From assembly GCA_021204625.1 (NCBI GenBank), contig JAJPZA010000016.1, positions 1 to 53,507 of the forward strand: a DNA stretch of 53,507 nt, written 5' to 3'. The position numbers were made by a program, and so were the translations under genes. Shown here one piece after another: positions 44,549-53,451 of this stretch (positions are counted from its first letter, which is position 1; every line of letters begins with the position of its first letter). The DNA is from Clostridia bacterium. Lineage in GTDB: Bacteria; Bacillota; Clostridia; Christensenellales; Borkfalkiaceae. Below the pieces are notes generated by a model. The model worked only from the letters and a program-made list of their open reading frames with translations, searched no databases and had not been told where the DNA came from.

Positions 44549-45043
44549 ATGAATTTGAGAGATTTGAGGCTGGCTAAGGGGATTTCGCAGACAGAGGCCA
44601 GCAAGTTCGTGGGCATGCCCCTCAGGACTTATCAGAGGTATGAGAAGAACAGCTCGTATGAAGGGAGCATCAAGTACAAGTATGTGTACCAGAGGCTTGA
44701 GAAGTACGGGTTTGTGGATGAGGAGCACGGCATCCTCACCAGGGATGAGATTTCCGCGGCGTGCGGGAAGGTCTTCCCGAAGTATGACACGGATTTCGCA
44801 TACCTTTTCGGATCGTATGCGAAGAATATGGCAAAGGACATGAGCGACGTGGACCTGCTCGTCTCAACCGGCAGGGATGACGCATGGCTTGCAGAGGCCA
44901 TGAGGGAGCTCAGGGAAAACCTGCACAAGAGGGTGGACATGCTGGGCATGAACGAGATCATGAACAATCCGGATCTCGTGCACGAGATTCTCGATGAAGG
45001 TGTCCGGATTTACAAGAGGCCCGCGGCGGGGGAGACGGCATGA
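44549..45043 (+). CDS. Xre-type HTH fused to a minimal nucleotidyltransferase
   Basis: A 164-residue two-domain protein. Residues 1-58 are an HTH_3/Xre domain (LRLAKGISQTEASKFVGMPL, RTYQRYE). Residues 66-158 are an MNT-type nucleotidyltransferase with LFGSYAKNMAKDMSDVDLLV: Gly88-Ser89, Asp100 and Asp102, plus third acid Asp130 (KRVDML). All three metal ligands are present. MNT proteins often act as antitoxins that add AMP to a HEPN toxin; no HEPN gene is seen here. GGGAGGGAG precedes ATG 44549. A 160-nt leader separates it from the promoter. Its stop overlaps the start of the phosphatase gene (ATGA). Confidence 0.85.
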   Translation: MNLRDLRLAKGISQTEASKFVGMPLRTYQRYEKNSSYEGSIKYKYVYQRLEKYGFVDEEHGILTRDEISAACGKVFPKYDTDFAYLFGSYAKNMAKDMSDVDLLVSTGRDDAWLAEAMRELRENLHKRVDMLGMNEIMNNPDLVHEILDEGVRIYKRPAAGETA

Positions 45044-45813
45044 GATATTACGTGATGGCAGACATCCACGGCTTCTATACGGCCATGGAAAAGGCGCTGA
45101 AGGGGGCCGGGTTCTATGAGGACAGCGGCCCCAAAAAGATTATAATCTGCGGGGACCTCATGGACCGCGGAAGAGAGGCCCTCAAGGTGCAGAAGTTCGT
45201 CCTGGACCATATGGAAAAGGGAGACATCATCCTCGTGAGGGGAAACCATGAGGACCTGGCAATGGACATGCTCAGAGAATGGGACGAGGGAAGCTACGTC
45301 CAGCATCACAACATATCGAACGGCACCGTGGACACCCTTCTGCAGCTCACTCACACAAAGGACATGGCGGTCATGATAACAGACCTCCATGGCGTCCGGG
45401 ACGCCTTTGAGAGAACTCCGTACATGCAGGAGATAATCCCTTCCATGCTGGATTATTTCGAGACGGAGGATTACATCTTCGTGCACGGATGGATACCCTG
45501 CTTTGCCATCCAGATGAGCCAGAGTTCCAGGATGTATTTTCCCAGGGAAGACTGGAAGCATGCTTCAAGGACGGAGTGGAAGGAGGCCAGATGGATAAAC
45601 GGCATGGAGGCCTGCCACTGCGGAGTGCGCGAGAAGAAGACGGTTTTCTGCGGGCATTACCACTGTTCATACGGCCATGCGATGTATGAAGGCATAGGGA
45701 GCGAGACGGGAAAGGACGCCGTGTTCACCCCGTACTATGACACAGGCATCGTAGCCATAGACACGTGCACGGCCCTGAGCGGCTTTGTGAACTGCGTTGT
45801 CGCGGAGCAGTGA
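45040..45813 (+). CDS. PPP-type serine/threonine protein phosphatase or related phosphoesterase
   Basis: A 257-residue calcineurin-like enzyme with the full metal-site series: ADIHG (Asp8, His10), CGDLMDRG, RGNHE, FVHGW and CGHYH. Members remove phosphate from proteins or split dinucleotide polyphosphates (ApaH-like). It overlaps the HTH-nucleotidyltransferase gene by 4 nt, so both are made together. The pairing of an AMP- or phosphate-adding domain with a phosphatase suggests opposing or linked modifications; that is inference. Confidence 0.85.
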   Translation: MRYYVMADIHGFYTAMEKALKGAGFYEDSGPKKIIICGDLMDRGREALKVQKFVLDHMEKGDIILVRGNHEDLAMDMLREWDEGSYVQHHNISNGTVDTLLQLTHTKDMAVMITDLHGVRDAFERTPYMQEIIPSMLDYFETEDYIFVHGWIPCFAIQMSQSSRMYFPREDWKHASRTEWKEARWINGMEACHCGVREKKTVFCGHYHCSYGHAMYEGIGSETGKDAVFTPYYDTGIVAIDTCTALSGFVNCVVAEQ

Positions 45814-45886
45814 TCCAGGGATTGCGCAGCCTCTGGCGCCAGCCACGGAAGCAGCTTTAAACGGTTGCAAGCGGGGTGCAAACAAG

Positions 45887-45915
45887 TTGACACCTTTTAG
45901 CTCAAAAGATACAAT
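45887..45915 (+). promoter_or_regulatory. Promoter of the SseB-like gene
   Basis: TTGACA (45887-45892), 17-nt spacer, TACAAT (45910-45915). Confidence 0.82.
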
Positions 45916-45948
45916 TAAGGGGCTGTACGGAAAGGTGCAGCCCCTTAA
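45915..45948 (+). promoter_or_regulatory. Inverted repeat at the transcription start
   Basis: TTAAGGGGCTG (45915-45925)/CAGCCCCTTAA (45938-45948), 11 perfect pairs, begins at the last base of the -10. It lacks a T tail. It may be a protein-binding dyad or a 5' mRNA hairpin. Confidence 0.6.
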
Positions 45949-45973
45949 AAGCATACAGAGGTATTGGTTGCAT

Positions 45974-46813
45974 ATGGACGCTAAAGAAAACCTTAGAGAG
46001 ATATTTGAAGCCCACAATGTTGACAAGGATTTCATGGAAGAGGATTCCCTTGAGATAATGCTGGGGATACTGCATGACACCACATTCTTTGACGAGCTGG
46101 ACGCCGGCGGGATGGAAGACCGCCTGGATGCGTTCAAGAGGGACAGGAACAATGAGGTTCTTGCCCACAGCATGTTCTCATGCATGGTGATTGTTCCCTT
46201 CTACTGCCTTGTACGCGAAGAGAAGGGCGAGGACGTCTGCTATACAGGCAAGTCCAATTATGACAAGTCCCTGAACCTTTACACAAGTCCCGAGGCATGC
46301 AAGGACGCAGCGCTGAAGCAGAAGTACGATCTGGTTGAAACGGACATAGTTGAGGCCGTTAACTACTGCACGGAGCACAAAGTCACAGGCATCACGGTGA
46401 ACCCGGACACGCAGAACGTAAAGTTCATAGCCAAGAAGGTTGTGGATGTCATAGAGGCCATGAACGACTATGAGATGGTCCTTGACGACATCATGGCCGA
46501 AGGCATTCCGGGCGCCAATCTGGACGCCACCTGGTTCGAGCGTTTTTTAGGCCGCGAGGTTGAATGCACCCTCACGGACGGCAGGAATTTCAAGGGCGTG
46601 ATCCACGCTGCCGAAGGCGAAGATGCCAGGCAGGACGAAGCCGTCTACACTCCGGACGACCCTTCCGAAGAACCCGTATCTTTCCTTATGGGCGACATAT
46701 CCTCCATCCGCGACATAACCAACGAAGACCCCATAACCGAAGAGGAGCTTGAGAATCTGGTGGACTGGAAGGACGAGGCTGAAGATGTCTCTGAGCCGGA
46801 GGACAAAGAGTAA
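45974..46813 (+). CDS. SseB-like protein
   Basis: A 279-residue soluble acidic protein. The middle (about 60-160) resembles the SseB N-terminal domain: VIVPFYCLVREEKGEDVC, LNLYTSPEACKDA and HKVTGITVNPDTQNVKFI. The N-terminus and the Asp/Glu-rich C-terminal third (GVIHAAEGEDARQDE onward) are not recognised. SseB-domain proteins have diverse and mostly unclear roles, including type VII secretion-linked and regulatory ones. ATG 45974 is favoured because the upstream promoter and hairpin exclude the longer frame; the ribosome site (AGAGG, 11 nt away) is mediocre. Confidence 0.55.
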   Translation: MDAKENLREIFEAHNVDKDFMEEDSLEIMLGILHDTTFFDELDAGGMEDRLDAFKRDRNNEVLAHSMFSCMVIVPFYCLVREEKGEDVCYTGKSNYDKSLNLYTSPEACKDAALKQKYDLVETDIVEAVNYCTEHKVTGITVNPDTQNVKFIAKKVVDVIEAMNDYEMVLDDIMAEGIPGANLDATWFERFLGREVECTLTDGRNFKGVIHAAEGEDARQDEAVYTPDDPSEEPVSFLMGDISSIRDITNEDPITEEELENLVDWKDEAEDVSEPEDKE

Positions 46814-46846
46814 TCCCATCCCAAAACTGCATATAAAAACAGACAT

Positions 46847-46875
46847 GCTCCCCGCAAAAGCAGGGAGCTTTTTTT
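46847..46875 (+). terminator. Terminator of the SseB-like gene
   Basis: GCTCCC (46847-46852)/GGGAGC (46863-46868) with an inner GC/GC, followed by seven T. Confidence 0.88.
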
Positions 46876-47002
46876 GTCCTCCGCAGAATTAAGGGGCAGG
46901 ATTTTCCCTGTGCGGATGCCACGCAATGGTCCGGTATGGAAAGGCTCCAAATGGCCTTTAACTCTGCATATGCATGCCGTTTTGCATTTCTCTGGCAATA
47001 GC

Positions 47003-47039
47003 AAAGGGCTGTGTCTCCAAAGGGAGATGCAGCCCTTTT
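47003..47039 (-). terminator. Terminator of the alpha-galactosidase operon
   Basis: AAAGGGCTG (47003-47011)/CAGCCCTTT (47030-47038) with an inner TCTCC/GGAGA. T tracts flank it weakly on both strands. Confidence 0.65.
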
Positions 47040-47079
47040 GTACGGTTTGTATGAAGATGGGGGCCAAGGGAGGCCGGTG

Positions 47080-48651
47080 TCAGAGCTCCTTCAGAACGCC
47101 TTTTTTGGCATCATATACAAAGCTGTGCTTTTGTCCGTCCAAAGTGAAAGAAATTGATATGTAGCGGCCGTCCGTGCAGCTGTATGACTTGTCCGCTGCC
47201 TTGCGGAAGGAGAGGGCTTTGGAGAAAAGGGCCTGCTGGTCCCTGGTGTATGAGGACACATCGTCCGAGGTCATCATGACGCTTCCGAAGAGAGCGTTTA
47301 TGGTAATGAGGGCCTCTTTCTGCTTTGCGGAGAGACGGTTGTTCTCATCCCGCAGGATGAAGACGTCCGGATCGCAGCCGAAGAGCCTCTTGTCCATGAA
47401 AGACCGGTATATGGTATTCTGCAGGGTAACCTTAGTAGAGATGCGCTCGCGGTGCATGTATTTCATGTACCAGGCGTCATCGAATTTCAAGGATACATCA
47501 GGGCCAATGCGCAGGTAGTCGAAAACAGTGCTGTTCATTATAATCGCCCCGCAGCCCAGGATTGTCTTGTCCGGCAGAGCCCTGCGGATGCGCTCATACG
47601 CCTGCTGGGTTATCTGCGCCCTTGTCCTCGTAGAAATCTGCCTGGGGTTGACAGCATACAGGAAGTCCAGCTTGAAGAAGTCGAATCCCATGTCCGCGTA
47701 ATGGCGGAGGCACTGCTCCACATATTCCATGGCCTGCTCGCTGTCAGAATCAAGGCCAAAGAAGCCGCTCCAGTTGCCGCCCGCTTTCCAGTCAAAGAAC
47801 CAGTCCGGATGCTCTTTGTACACCTGGCTCTTGCTTTCCGCCGCAAAGGGCGCCAGCCATATTCCGGCTTTGAGGCCCTTGGCATGAATTTTCTGCACAA
47901 TGCCTTCCAGTCCGTTCGGGAACTTGACGGGGTCTACGGACAGCCAGTCTCCCACAGCTGTCTCGTAGCCGTCATCTATCTGGAAGAGCTCAAACGGGGC
48001 CCCTATATTATCCAGGCTGCCAAGGATCTTCTCCTCGCTGATATCCTCGTAATAGTTATACCATGATGTGTATCCCAGGATATCCGGGATGTCCTTTTCC
48101 GGATACATGGAGAGGAAACAGTCATGGTCCGTTGTGAAATCAAAGAGGCATATGAATCCGTCCAGTTCAAGGCCGGATATGTCGCTTTCAAGCACAATCC
48201 TGTTGCTCTGGATGTCATGGTTTATGATAAGGTACGCTTCCGTAGAGTTGAAGGAGCCTATGAAGAAATCCTTCGCCCAGCTTATGTCATATCCGTGCAG
48301 AACGCCTTTGCGGTATTTTTTGAAGGCGCTGTCTCCGTACCCGTCCAGGGAGAACATGTTCACAAGGAACTTGGGAAGCTTCGTTATATCCTTCAGGCTT
48401 TCACCTGCGGCAAATTCTCTTGTGTCCGTCCAGGACTGGTATCCGTTCACGAATATCCGCTCATCCTTCTCATATGAATGAGGAATAGAGATGGTGGCGG
48501 AAAGGAGTGTGACAGCCTCTTTGGGAAAGACGGTGACTGTAGTCCTGTAGCCTTCCCGGCGGATGTCCAAAGACACATGTGCATCCGTCTCAGAAGCTGT
48601 ATATTCTGCGCCGTTTATGGCGTATGTGAGCTTGAAATCCAGTGTAGCCAT
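47080..48651 (-). CDS. GH36-family alpha-galactosidase
   Basis: Hydrolyses terminal alpha-galactosides such as melibiose or raffinose. The 523 residues have an N-terminal beta domain and a TIM barrel. The nucleophile is Asp329 in FFKLDFLY and the acid/base Asp385 in RIGPDVSLKFDD; FQIDDGYETAVGDW and AGIWLAPFAAE are family landmarks. There is no signal peptide, so it acts inside the cell on imported sugar. Its start overlaps the stop of the symporter gene by 1 nt (TAATG), coupling the two. It is shorter than the 700-residue GH36 enzymes but similar to the smaller clostridial group. Confidence 0.92.
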   Translation of the reverse strand: MATLDFKLTYAINGAEYTASETDAHVSLDIRREGYRTTVTVFPKEAVTLLSATISIPHSYEKDERIFVNGYQSWTDTREFAAGESLKDITKLPKFLVNMFSLDGYGDSAFKKYRKGVLHGYDISWAKDFFIGSFNSTEAYLIINHDIQSNRIVLESDISGLELDGFICLFDFTTDHDCFLSMYPEKDIPDILGYTSWYNYYEDISEEKILGSLDNIGAPFELFQIDDGYETAVGDWLSVDPVKFPNGLEGIVQKIHAKGLKAGIWLAPFAAESKSQVYKEHPDWFFDWKAGGNWSGFFGLDSDSEQAMEYVEQCLRHYADMGFDFFKLDFLYAVNPRQISTRTRAQITQQAYERIRRALPDKTILGCGAIIMNSTVFDYLRIGPDVSLKFDDAWYMKYMHRERISTKVTLQNTIYRSFMDKRLFGCDPDVFILRDENNRLSAKQKEALITINALFGSVMMTSDDVSSYTRDQQALFSKALSFRKAADKSYSCTDGRYISISFTLDGQKHSFVYDAKKGVLKEL

Positions 48652-50177
48652 TATCCTGCGTCCGTATTGTTGTCCGTGCCGGAATCCGTTGTGTCTGCAG
48701 ATATGTCTGCAGGGCCTGCCGTTTCAGCGACTACGGAGCCGTCTGCTCCGGCTGCCGCAAGGGCGGCCTCTTCTGCGGCATGCTCTTCGGCGAGCTTTGC
48801 CTGGCCTTCCTGGATTGCCTTTTTTGTCTTTTTCTCGTTGTAGAATAAGAGTATAATAGCGGCAACGACGCAGCAAACGAGGGATATAATGAGGGTAATC
48901 CTGTATCCGAGCCCTGTGCTGGTACCAGCTTCTGCATCCTGGCCTATTGTTGCAACGGATGTGAATATAATCATTGCAACGGCCTGGCCAATCTTCATGG
49001 CGAAAGTTCTTGAAGCGAAGAACATGCCGTCATGGTTCTCATGGGTCTTGTATTCATCCGCTTCGGCAATATCCGAGACGATGGCCTGCGGCACAACGCT
49101 TAATATAGACATAGGGAAGCCGGCGAGAATTGCGATTATGTACCCGTATACTGCGTTGGAAACTCCGGCTTGTTTGCCCGCGAACGAGGCAATAAGGAAT
49201 AATATAGCGAATAGGACGAAGCCAATTATGACCATCGGTTTCTTGCCCACCTTCTGTGTGATGATGTTAACAGGGAAGTATAGGATGAATGAAACTACTG
49301 TCATGAGGACGAAGAGGATGAGATAATTGTTCAATCCCAGCAGGTTCTCCACATAGTACAGGAAGCCTGTATTAAACATCGTAATTGCTATCCAGTACGC
49401 GAGGTCGGAGATCATAAAAGTAACGAAAGACTTGTTGCGGAAGGTCTTTCCGAGGGATTTGAAGGCGTTTTCCGCAGGAACTGGAGCGCTGTCCTTTGTG
49501 TATTCCGTCTCCTTTATAAGGAATGCGGGAATCCACATCATCACAAGGGCAATGACAGCCAGCACGATAAGGGTTACTCTGGCTGCATAAATGATATCCA
49601 TGCCCGTAAGGTCTGAGAGCCACTGCCATATCATCTTGCCCGCAAAGGCAATTCCGGTGCCCAGAATGTACGTAACGGAGATTGCCGTGGAAAGGTTCAT
49701 CCTGTCTTTTGGATGTTTTCCAAGGACGGGGATGAGGGCGTTGTACGGCGTGCAGTACAGGGTCATGCAGAGGTAGAAAAGCAGGAGCGTAATGACCAGC
49801 CATACTGTGTTGGCAGTGGAAACGTGGCCAACGGGGCACCAGAACACGAGAACCGTCACAATTGCGAACGGAAGCGCGGAGGCCCTCATAAAGGGTATTC
49901 TCTTTCCTTTCTTGCTCTTGCACCTGTCGCTCGCAGAGGCAATCAGAGGGTCCGTTACAGCGTCGAACAATCGTCCGCAGGCCGTAATGATTCCTATGAC
50001 CGTAAGGCCTATGAACACAATGCCCTGCGTGATGAAAAGGTGTTCCTGCATCACCGTGTCTGTCGCATCAGGCAGATAGAAGTTCACAAGCAGGTTCGTA
50101 ATTATCCCAGACAGCATGGACCATCCCAGCTGCCCGAGGGCGAAGACAATCATGTCCCTTGTGGTGAGTCTTTTCAT
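48651..50177 (-). CDS. GPH-family sugar:cation symporter (MelB-like)
   Basis: A 508-residue transporter with twelve predicted membrane helices. The family signature DAVTDPLIASASDRCKSKKG is near residue 75, and KKPMVIIGF and DIAEADEYKT are in the second half. An Ala/Asp-rich tail of about 60 residues is hydrophilic. MelB-like carriers bring in melibiose or other oligosaccharides with Na+ or H+. Being coupled to a GH36 enzyme, alpha-galactoside uptake is the likely role. GTTGGGGG lies 6 nt before ATG 50177. The 164-nt gap upstream holds two direct ATCTTAATT repeats. Confidence 0.9.
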   Translation of the reverse strand: MKRLTTRDMIVFALGQLGWSMLSGIITNLLVNFYLPDATDTVMQEHLFITQGIVFIGLTVIGIITACGRLFDAVTDPLIASASDRCKSKKGKRIPFMRASALPFAIVTVLVFWCPVGHVSTANTVWLVITLLLFYLCMTLYCTPYNALIPVLGKHPKDRMNLSTAISVTYILGTGIAFAGKMIWQWLSDLTGMDIIYAARVTLIVLAVIALVMMWIPAFLIKETEYTKDSAPVPAENAFKSLGKTFRNKSFVTFMISDLAYWIAITMFNTGFLYYVENLLGLNNYLILFVLMTVVSFILYFPVNIITQKVGKKPMVIIGFVLFAILFLIASFAGKQAGVSNAVYGYIIAILAGFPMSILSVVPQAIVSDIAEADEYKTHENHDGMFFASRTFAMKIGQAVAMIIFTSVATIGQDAEAGTSTGLGYRITLIISLVCCVVAAIILLFYNEKKTKKAIQEGQAKLAEEHAAEEAALAAAGADGSVVAETAGPADISADTTDSGTDNNTDAG

Positions 50178-50341
50178 ACATTTTCCCCCAACATATTCTT
50201 TAATTAAGATAAATTAAGATATGTTCTGGCCCTTTTTGCCGGGCCGTTTAACCCGCTTGAAGCTCCCCCACATAAAGCTTAAAGCGAAGCATTTTTCCCG
50301 TATCTTTCCAGACCTCATATGGCCCGGATGCCCGGCGGCCA

Positions 50342-50944
50342 TCATGCTCGCAGGCTGTTCATTATGATGCCTATGAGGCAACGGACCTCTCCGGCCTTGT
50401 CCAGGGATGCGTCCTGTGCAATAAGGTTGCCCTGGCAGGTGAGCTTTTTGCAAAGGTTCTGGAGAGCATGGGTGGTGGCGTAATAGAACAGCTTCTCATC
50501 CCCGACGTCACAGACGCTCCCGTCCTCAAGGCCTGCGGCGTACGCGTCATGGAACAGGTCCCAGAATGCGTCTATGCCGCTCTCGTACGTGGTCATCTCA
50601 TCTCTGGGAACAGACGGCAGCATGTTGTCCAGTTGGAACAGGAAGGCGTAATACGAAGGGTTCTGCATGAAGATCTCCAGATAAGAATCATAGAACTTTT
50701 CCAGCCTCTCGCATCCGGTGCCACTCTCTGCGGGACGGAACCTCTCATACACATCCCTGCCGAGATACAGCGCGCACTCCATGACAAGGGCCTGCTTGGT
50801 GGAATACCTTCTGTACAGTGTGGCCTCCCCGACTCCGACCCTCTTTGCGATGGCGGATATCGTTACCTTGTCTATTGAGGATTCCAGGAACATCTGTGTG
50901 GCCTCTTTGATTATGAAGTTGTTCTGCGCGTCCTTGATTGTCAT
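50342..50944 (-). CDS. TetR-family regulator of the galactoside operon
   Basis: A 200-residue TetR protein: HTH KVTISAIAKRVGVGEATLYRRY at about residues 26-47, then an all-helical ligand domain. GGAGG lies 9 nt before ATG 50944. A perfect palindrome at 50983-51015 sits in its promoter region and is the likely operator. Gene order TetR-symporter-alpha-galactosidase suggests it controls sugar uptake and breakdown, although TetR proteins more often sense drugs or lipids, so the inducer is uncertain. Confidence 0.87.
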   Translation of the reverse strand: MTIKDAQNNFIIKEATQMFLESSIDKVTISAIAKRVGVGEATLYRRYSTKQALVMECALYLGRDVYERFRPAESGTGCERLEKFYDSYLEIFMQNPSYYAFLFQLDNMLPSVPRDEMTTYESGIDAFWDLFHDAYAAGLEDGSVCDVGDEKLFYYATTHALQNLCKKLTCQGNLIAQDASLDKAGEVRCLIGIIMNSLRA

Positions 50945-50982
50945 CCTTACAGCCTCCGTTCCAAGCCATTTGATAGTTCACC

Positions 50983-51015
50983 TATCATAATGATAGTCTA
51001 ACTATCATTATGATA
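50983..51015 (-). promoter_or_regulatory. TetR operator
   Basis: TATCATAATGATAGT (50983-50997), CTA, ACTATCATTATGATA (51001-51015): a perfect 15-bp dyad that itself holds two shorter palindromes (ATCATAATGAT type). A further GATAGTTCACCTATC lies at 50972-50986. Several dimers could bind. Confidence 0.85.
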
Positions 51016-51224
51016 CACCACACTCTGTTGGATAATTATTTCATTTCTTTGCATGTGCTGTGCAATCTGTACTGTATTGGTCGGACTGCATAATATGCCG
51101 GATGATGACGGATGATGAGCGGTTCTTCCGCGGCCTCTTTGGACCGCTCGCGCCGGAACCAGGAGACTGTTTTCTTCAGCGTTTCTGTGGTCGTATTCTG
51201 TGCTTCCAATTCATGCTGTTTTAT

Positions 51225-51253
51225 TTGCAAAATGGCGGAAGGGTTGGTATAAT
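51225..51253 (+). promoter_or_regulatory. Promoter of tyrS
   Basis: TTGCAA (51225-51230), 17-nt spacer, TATAAT (51248-51253). The leader of about 85 nt is too short for a T-box. Confidence 0.75.
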
Positions 51254-51341
51254 CTATGGCAAGGGAGGCGTGCATCTCAGGGATGCGCGCAGCCCGCAGA
51301 ACCGGACGGTACAGGGCCGGACATCCCAAGGACAGGATTTT

Positions 51342-52526
51342 ATGGAAATTTATGAGGAGCTTGTAGAGCGCGGGCTCATAGCGCAGGTAACGGACGAGAA
51401 AGAGATAAGGGACCTCATCAACGGCGGAGGAGCCAGATTTTACATAGGCTTTGACCCTACGGCGGACAGCCTGCACGTAGGGCACTTCATGGCGCTCTGC
51501 CTCATGAAGCGCCTTCAGATGGCCGGCAACAAGCCCGTGGTGCTTTTGGGCGGCGGAACTGGATACATAGGGGATCCTTCCGGCAGGACGGACATGAGAG
51601 CCATGCTCACGCCAGAGACCATACAGCACAACTGCGAATGCTTCAAGAAGCAGATGGAGAGGTTCATAGACTTCAGCGAGGACAAGGCCATCATTGTGAA
51701 CAATGCGGACTGGCTTCTGGATCTCAAGTATATAGAGCTCTTAAGAGAAGTTGGCGCATGCTTCACCGTCAACACCATGCTCCGCGCGGAGTGTTACAAG
51801 CAGCGTATGGAGAAGGGCTTGAGCTTCCTTGAGTTCAACTATATGATAATGCAGGCGTACGACTTCTATCATCTCCATCAGGTTTACGGATGCAACATGG
51901 AGTTCGGCGGGGATGACCAGTGGAGCAACATGCTGGCCGGAACCGAGCTCATCCGCCGCAAGACCGGGGATGACGCATACGCCATGACCATAACCCTCCT
52001 TTTGAACAGCGAAGGCAAGAAGATGGGCAAGACGGCCAAGGGAGCCGTATGGCTGGACGAGAACAAGACCACTCCGTATGATTTCTACCAGTACTGGCGC
52101 AACGTGGATGACGCGGACGTCACCAAGTGCCTCAAGATGCTCACCTTCATCCCCCTGGATGAGATTCATGAGATGGAGCAGTGGGACCCCTCGCGCATCA
52201 ACGAGAAGAAGGAGATTCTCGCATTCGAGCTCACCAAGCTCGTGCACGGCGAAGAGAAGGCAACGCTTGCAAGGAACCAGGCGAAAGCGGCCTTCGGCGG
52301 CGAAGGGGACCTTCCTTCCAAGGACGTCTCCGTTGAGACACCTACGATAATTCCCGTGCTCGTGGCGGCCGGCATCTGCTCTTCCAACGGCGAAGCCCGC
52401 AGGCTCATCCAGCAGGGCGGCGTGTCCATAAACGACACGAAGGTCACGGACATCAACGCGCCCGTCAGAAGCGGGGACATCCTTCACAAGGGCAAGAAGG
52501 TCCACATCAAGGTGAACCTCGTATAA
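51342..52526 (+). CDS. tyrS: Tyrosyl-tRNA synthetase
   Basis: Charges tRNA-Tyr. The 394 residues have the class I Rossmann core: FYIGFDPTADSLHVGHF (HIGH motif as HVGH), GGGTGYIGDPSGR, LSFLEFNYMIMQAYDF, GGDDQWSNM, and KMGKTAKG (KMSKS motif as KMGKT). The C-terminal S4 RNA-binding domain ends in SSNGEARRLIQQGGVSIND. ATG 51342 follows GGACAGGA, and the upstream open frame holds the promoter, so it is not coding. The KMGKT form belongs to the TyrZ-like branch. Confidence 0.95.
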   Translation: MEIYEELVERGLIAQVTDEKEIRDLINGGGARFYIGFDPTADSLHVGHFMALCLMKRLQMAGNKPVVLLGGGTGYIGDPSGRTDMRAMLTPETIQHNCECFKKQMERFIDFSEDKAIIVNNADWLLDLKYIELLREVGACFTVNTMLRAECYKQRMEKGLSFLEFNYMIMQAYDFYHLHQVYGCNMEFGGDDQWSNMLAGTELIRRKTGDDAYAMTITLLLNSEGKKMGKTAKGAVWLDENKTTPYDFYQYWRNVDDADVTKCLKMLTFIPLDEIHEMEQWDPSRINEKKEILAFELTKLVHGEEKATLARNQAKAAFGGEGDLPSKDVSVETPTIIPVLVAAGICSSNGEARRLIQQGGVSINDTKVTDINAPVRSGDILHKGKKVHIKVNLV

Positions 52527-52647
52527 GCCCTCATACAGGCGCCAGTCCGTCCAAACCGGACGTACGGCGGACGGCGCAAAACACGCAGCAAAGTGCTCTC
52601 TTCCAAAGGGGGCACATATTATATAAGAGGAAAGGGAGAAGCATGGC

Positions 52648-53292
52648 ATGCTGGAGAAATACTTGTCCGTGGCAGGAATCTGCCGGACGGAAAAGGTCAT
52701 TGAGAGGTCCAGGTTCATAACAACCTCCGCCCATGCGGAAGGGGAGAAAGAGGCCATGGACTTCATTGCCGGCATACGCTCCAGATACCGGGACGCCACC
52801 CATAACTGCTACGCGTTTGTAGGGGACGATGCGGGCAACCTTCTGCGCTTTTCCGATGACAGCGAGCCGCAGGGCACCGCAGGCATGCCCATTCTTGAGG
52901 TTATCCGGAGCAACAGCCTTAGACAGTGCGCCGTTGTTGTGACCAGATATTTCGGAGGCATAAAGCTTGGAGCCGGAGGCCTTGTGCGGGCCTATTCCGG
53001 CTGCACTGCGGAAAACCTCCTGCAGGCGAAGAGGGTACTTTACGAGCTCTGCGCTGAGAACAGATATACCCTGGATTACTCGCAGGTGAAGGCAGCGAGC
53101 CTCATAATATCCTCCAGCCCCTGCGAGCTTCTGGACACCGTCTATGCGGACAAGGTGACATTTCTTGTCCGCCTTAAAACCAAAGATATATCCGCTTTTG
53201 ATGCAACTCTCACAGACCGCCTCGCCGGCCGTCTGGAGATAACCCACGGAGAGCCCTGCATGGGAGCTTTCCCTGCGGATGCAGATAAATGA
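52648..53292 (+). CDS. yigZ: YigZ/IMPACT-family protein
   Basis: A 214-residue protein of the UPF0029 family. The N-terminal domain has HNCYAFVGDDAG, FSDDSEPQGTAGMPIL and VVVTRYFGGIKLGAGGLVRAY; the C-terminal domain is DUF1949 (ferredoxin-like fold). It is related to eukaryotic IMPACT and thought to bind nucleic acid or translation factors; its exact function is unsettled. GGAAAGGGAG precedes the ATG at 52648. Confidence 0.93.
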   Translation: MLEKYLSVAGICRTEKVIERSRFITTSAHAEGEKEAMDFIAGIRSRYRDATHNCYAFVGDDAGNLLRFSDDSEPQGTAGMPILEVIRSNSLRQCAVVVTRYFGGIKLGAGGLVRAYSGCTAENLLQAKRVLYELCAENRYTLDYSQVKAASLIISSSPCELLDTVYADKVTFLVRLKTKDISAFDATLTDRLAGRLEITHGEPCMGAFPADADK

Positions 53293-53416
53293 CCATTGTA
53301 TACCGCAATATTATCCCCTGCAAAAGTATACCTAAATCAGCTGTGATAATCGGGTATAAGGGTATATGCCTGCAAAGCAGTCAATCCCTTTGTGGATGCC
53401 ATAATAAAGATCTTTG

Positions 53417-53451
53417 GACGCTGTATCTATTAATAGGATACGGCGTCTTTT
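53417..53451 (+). terminator. Terminator downstream of yigZ
   Basis: GACGCTGTATC (53417-53427)/GATACGGCGTC (53437-53447), 11 pairs with one G-T, followed by T. Confidence 0.88.

Noticed and set aside
44410-44577. 55-codon leader frame overlapping the HTH-nucleotidyltransferase start
   Set aside because: No good ribosome site and no recognisable sequence; the downstream frame has a strong site and clear domains.
51254-51341. T-box riboswitch before tyrS
   Set aside because: The leader is about 85 nt, and I see neither a T-box consensus nor a terminator/antiterminator pair.
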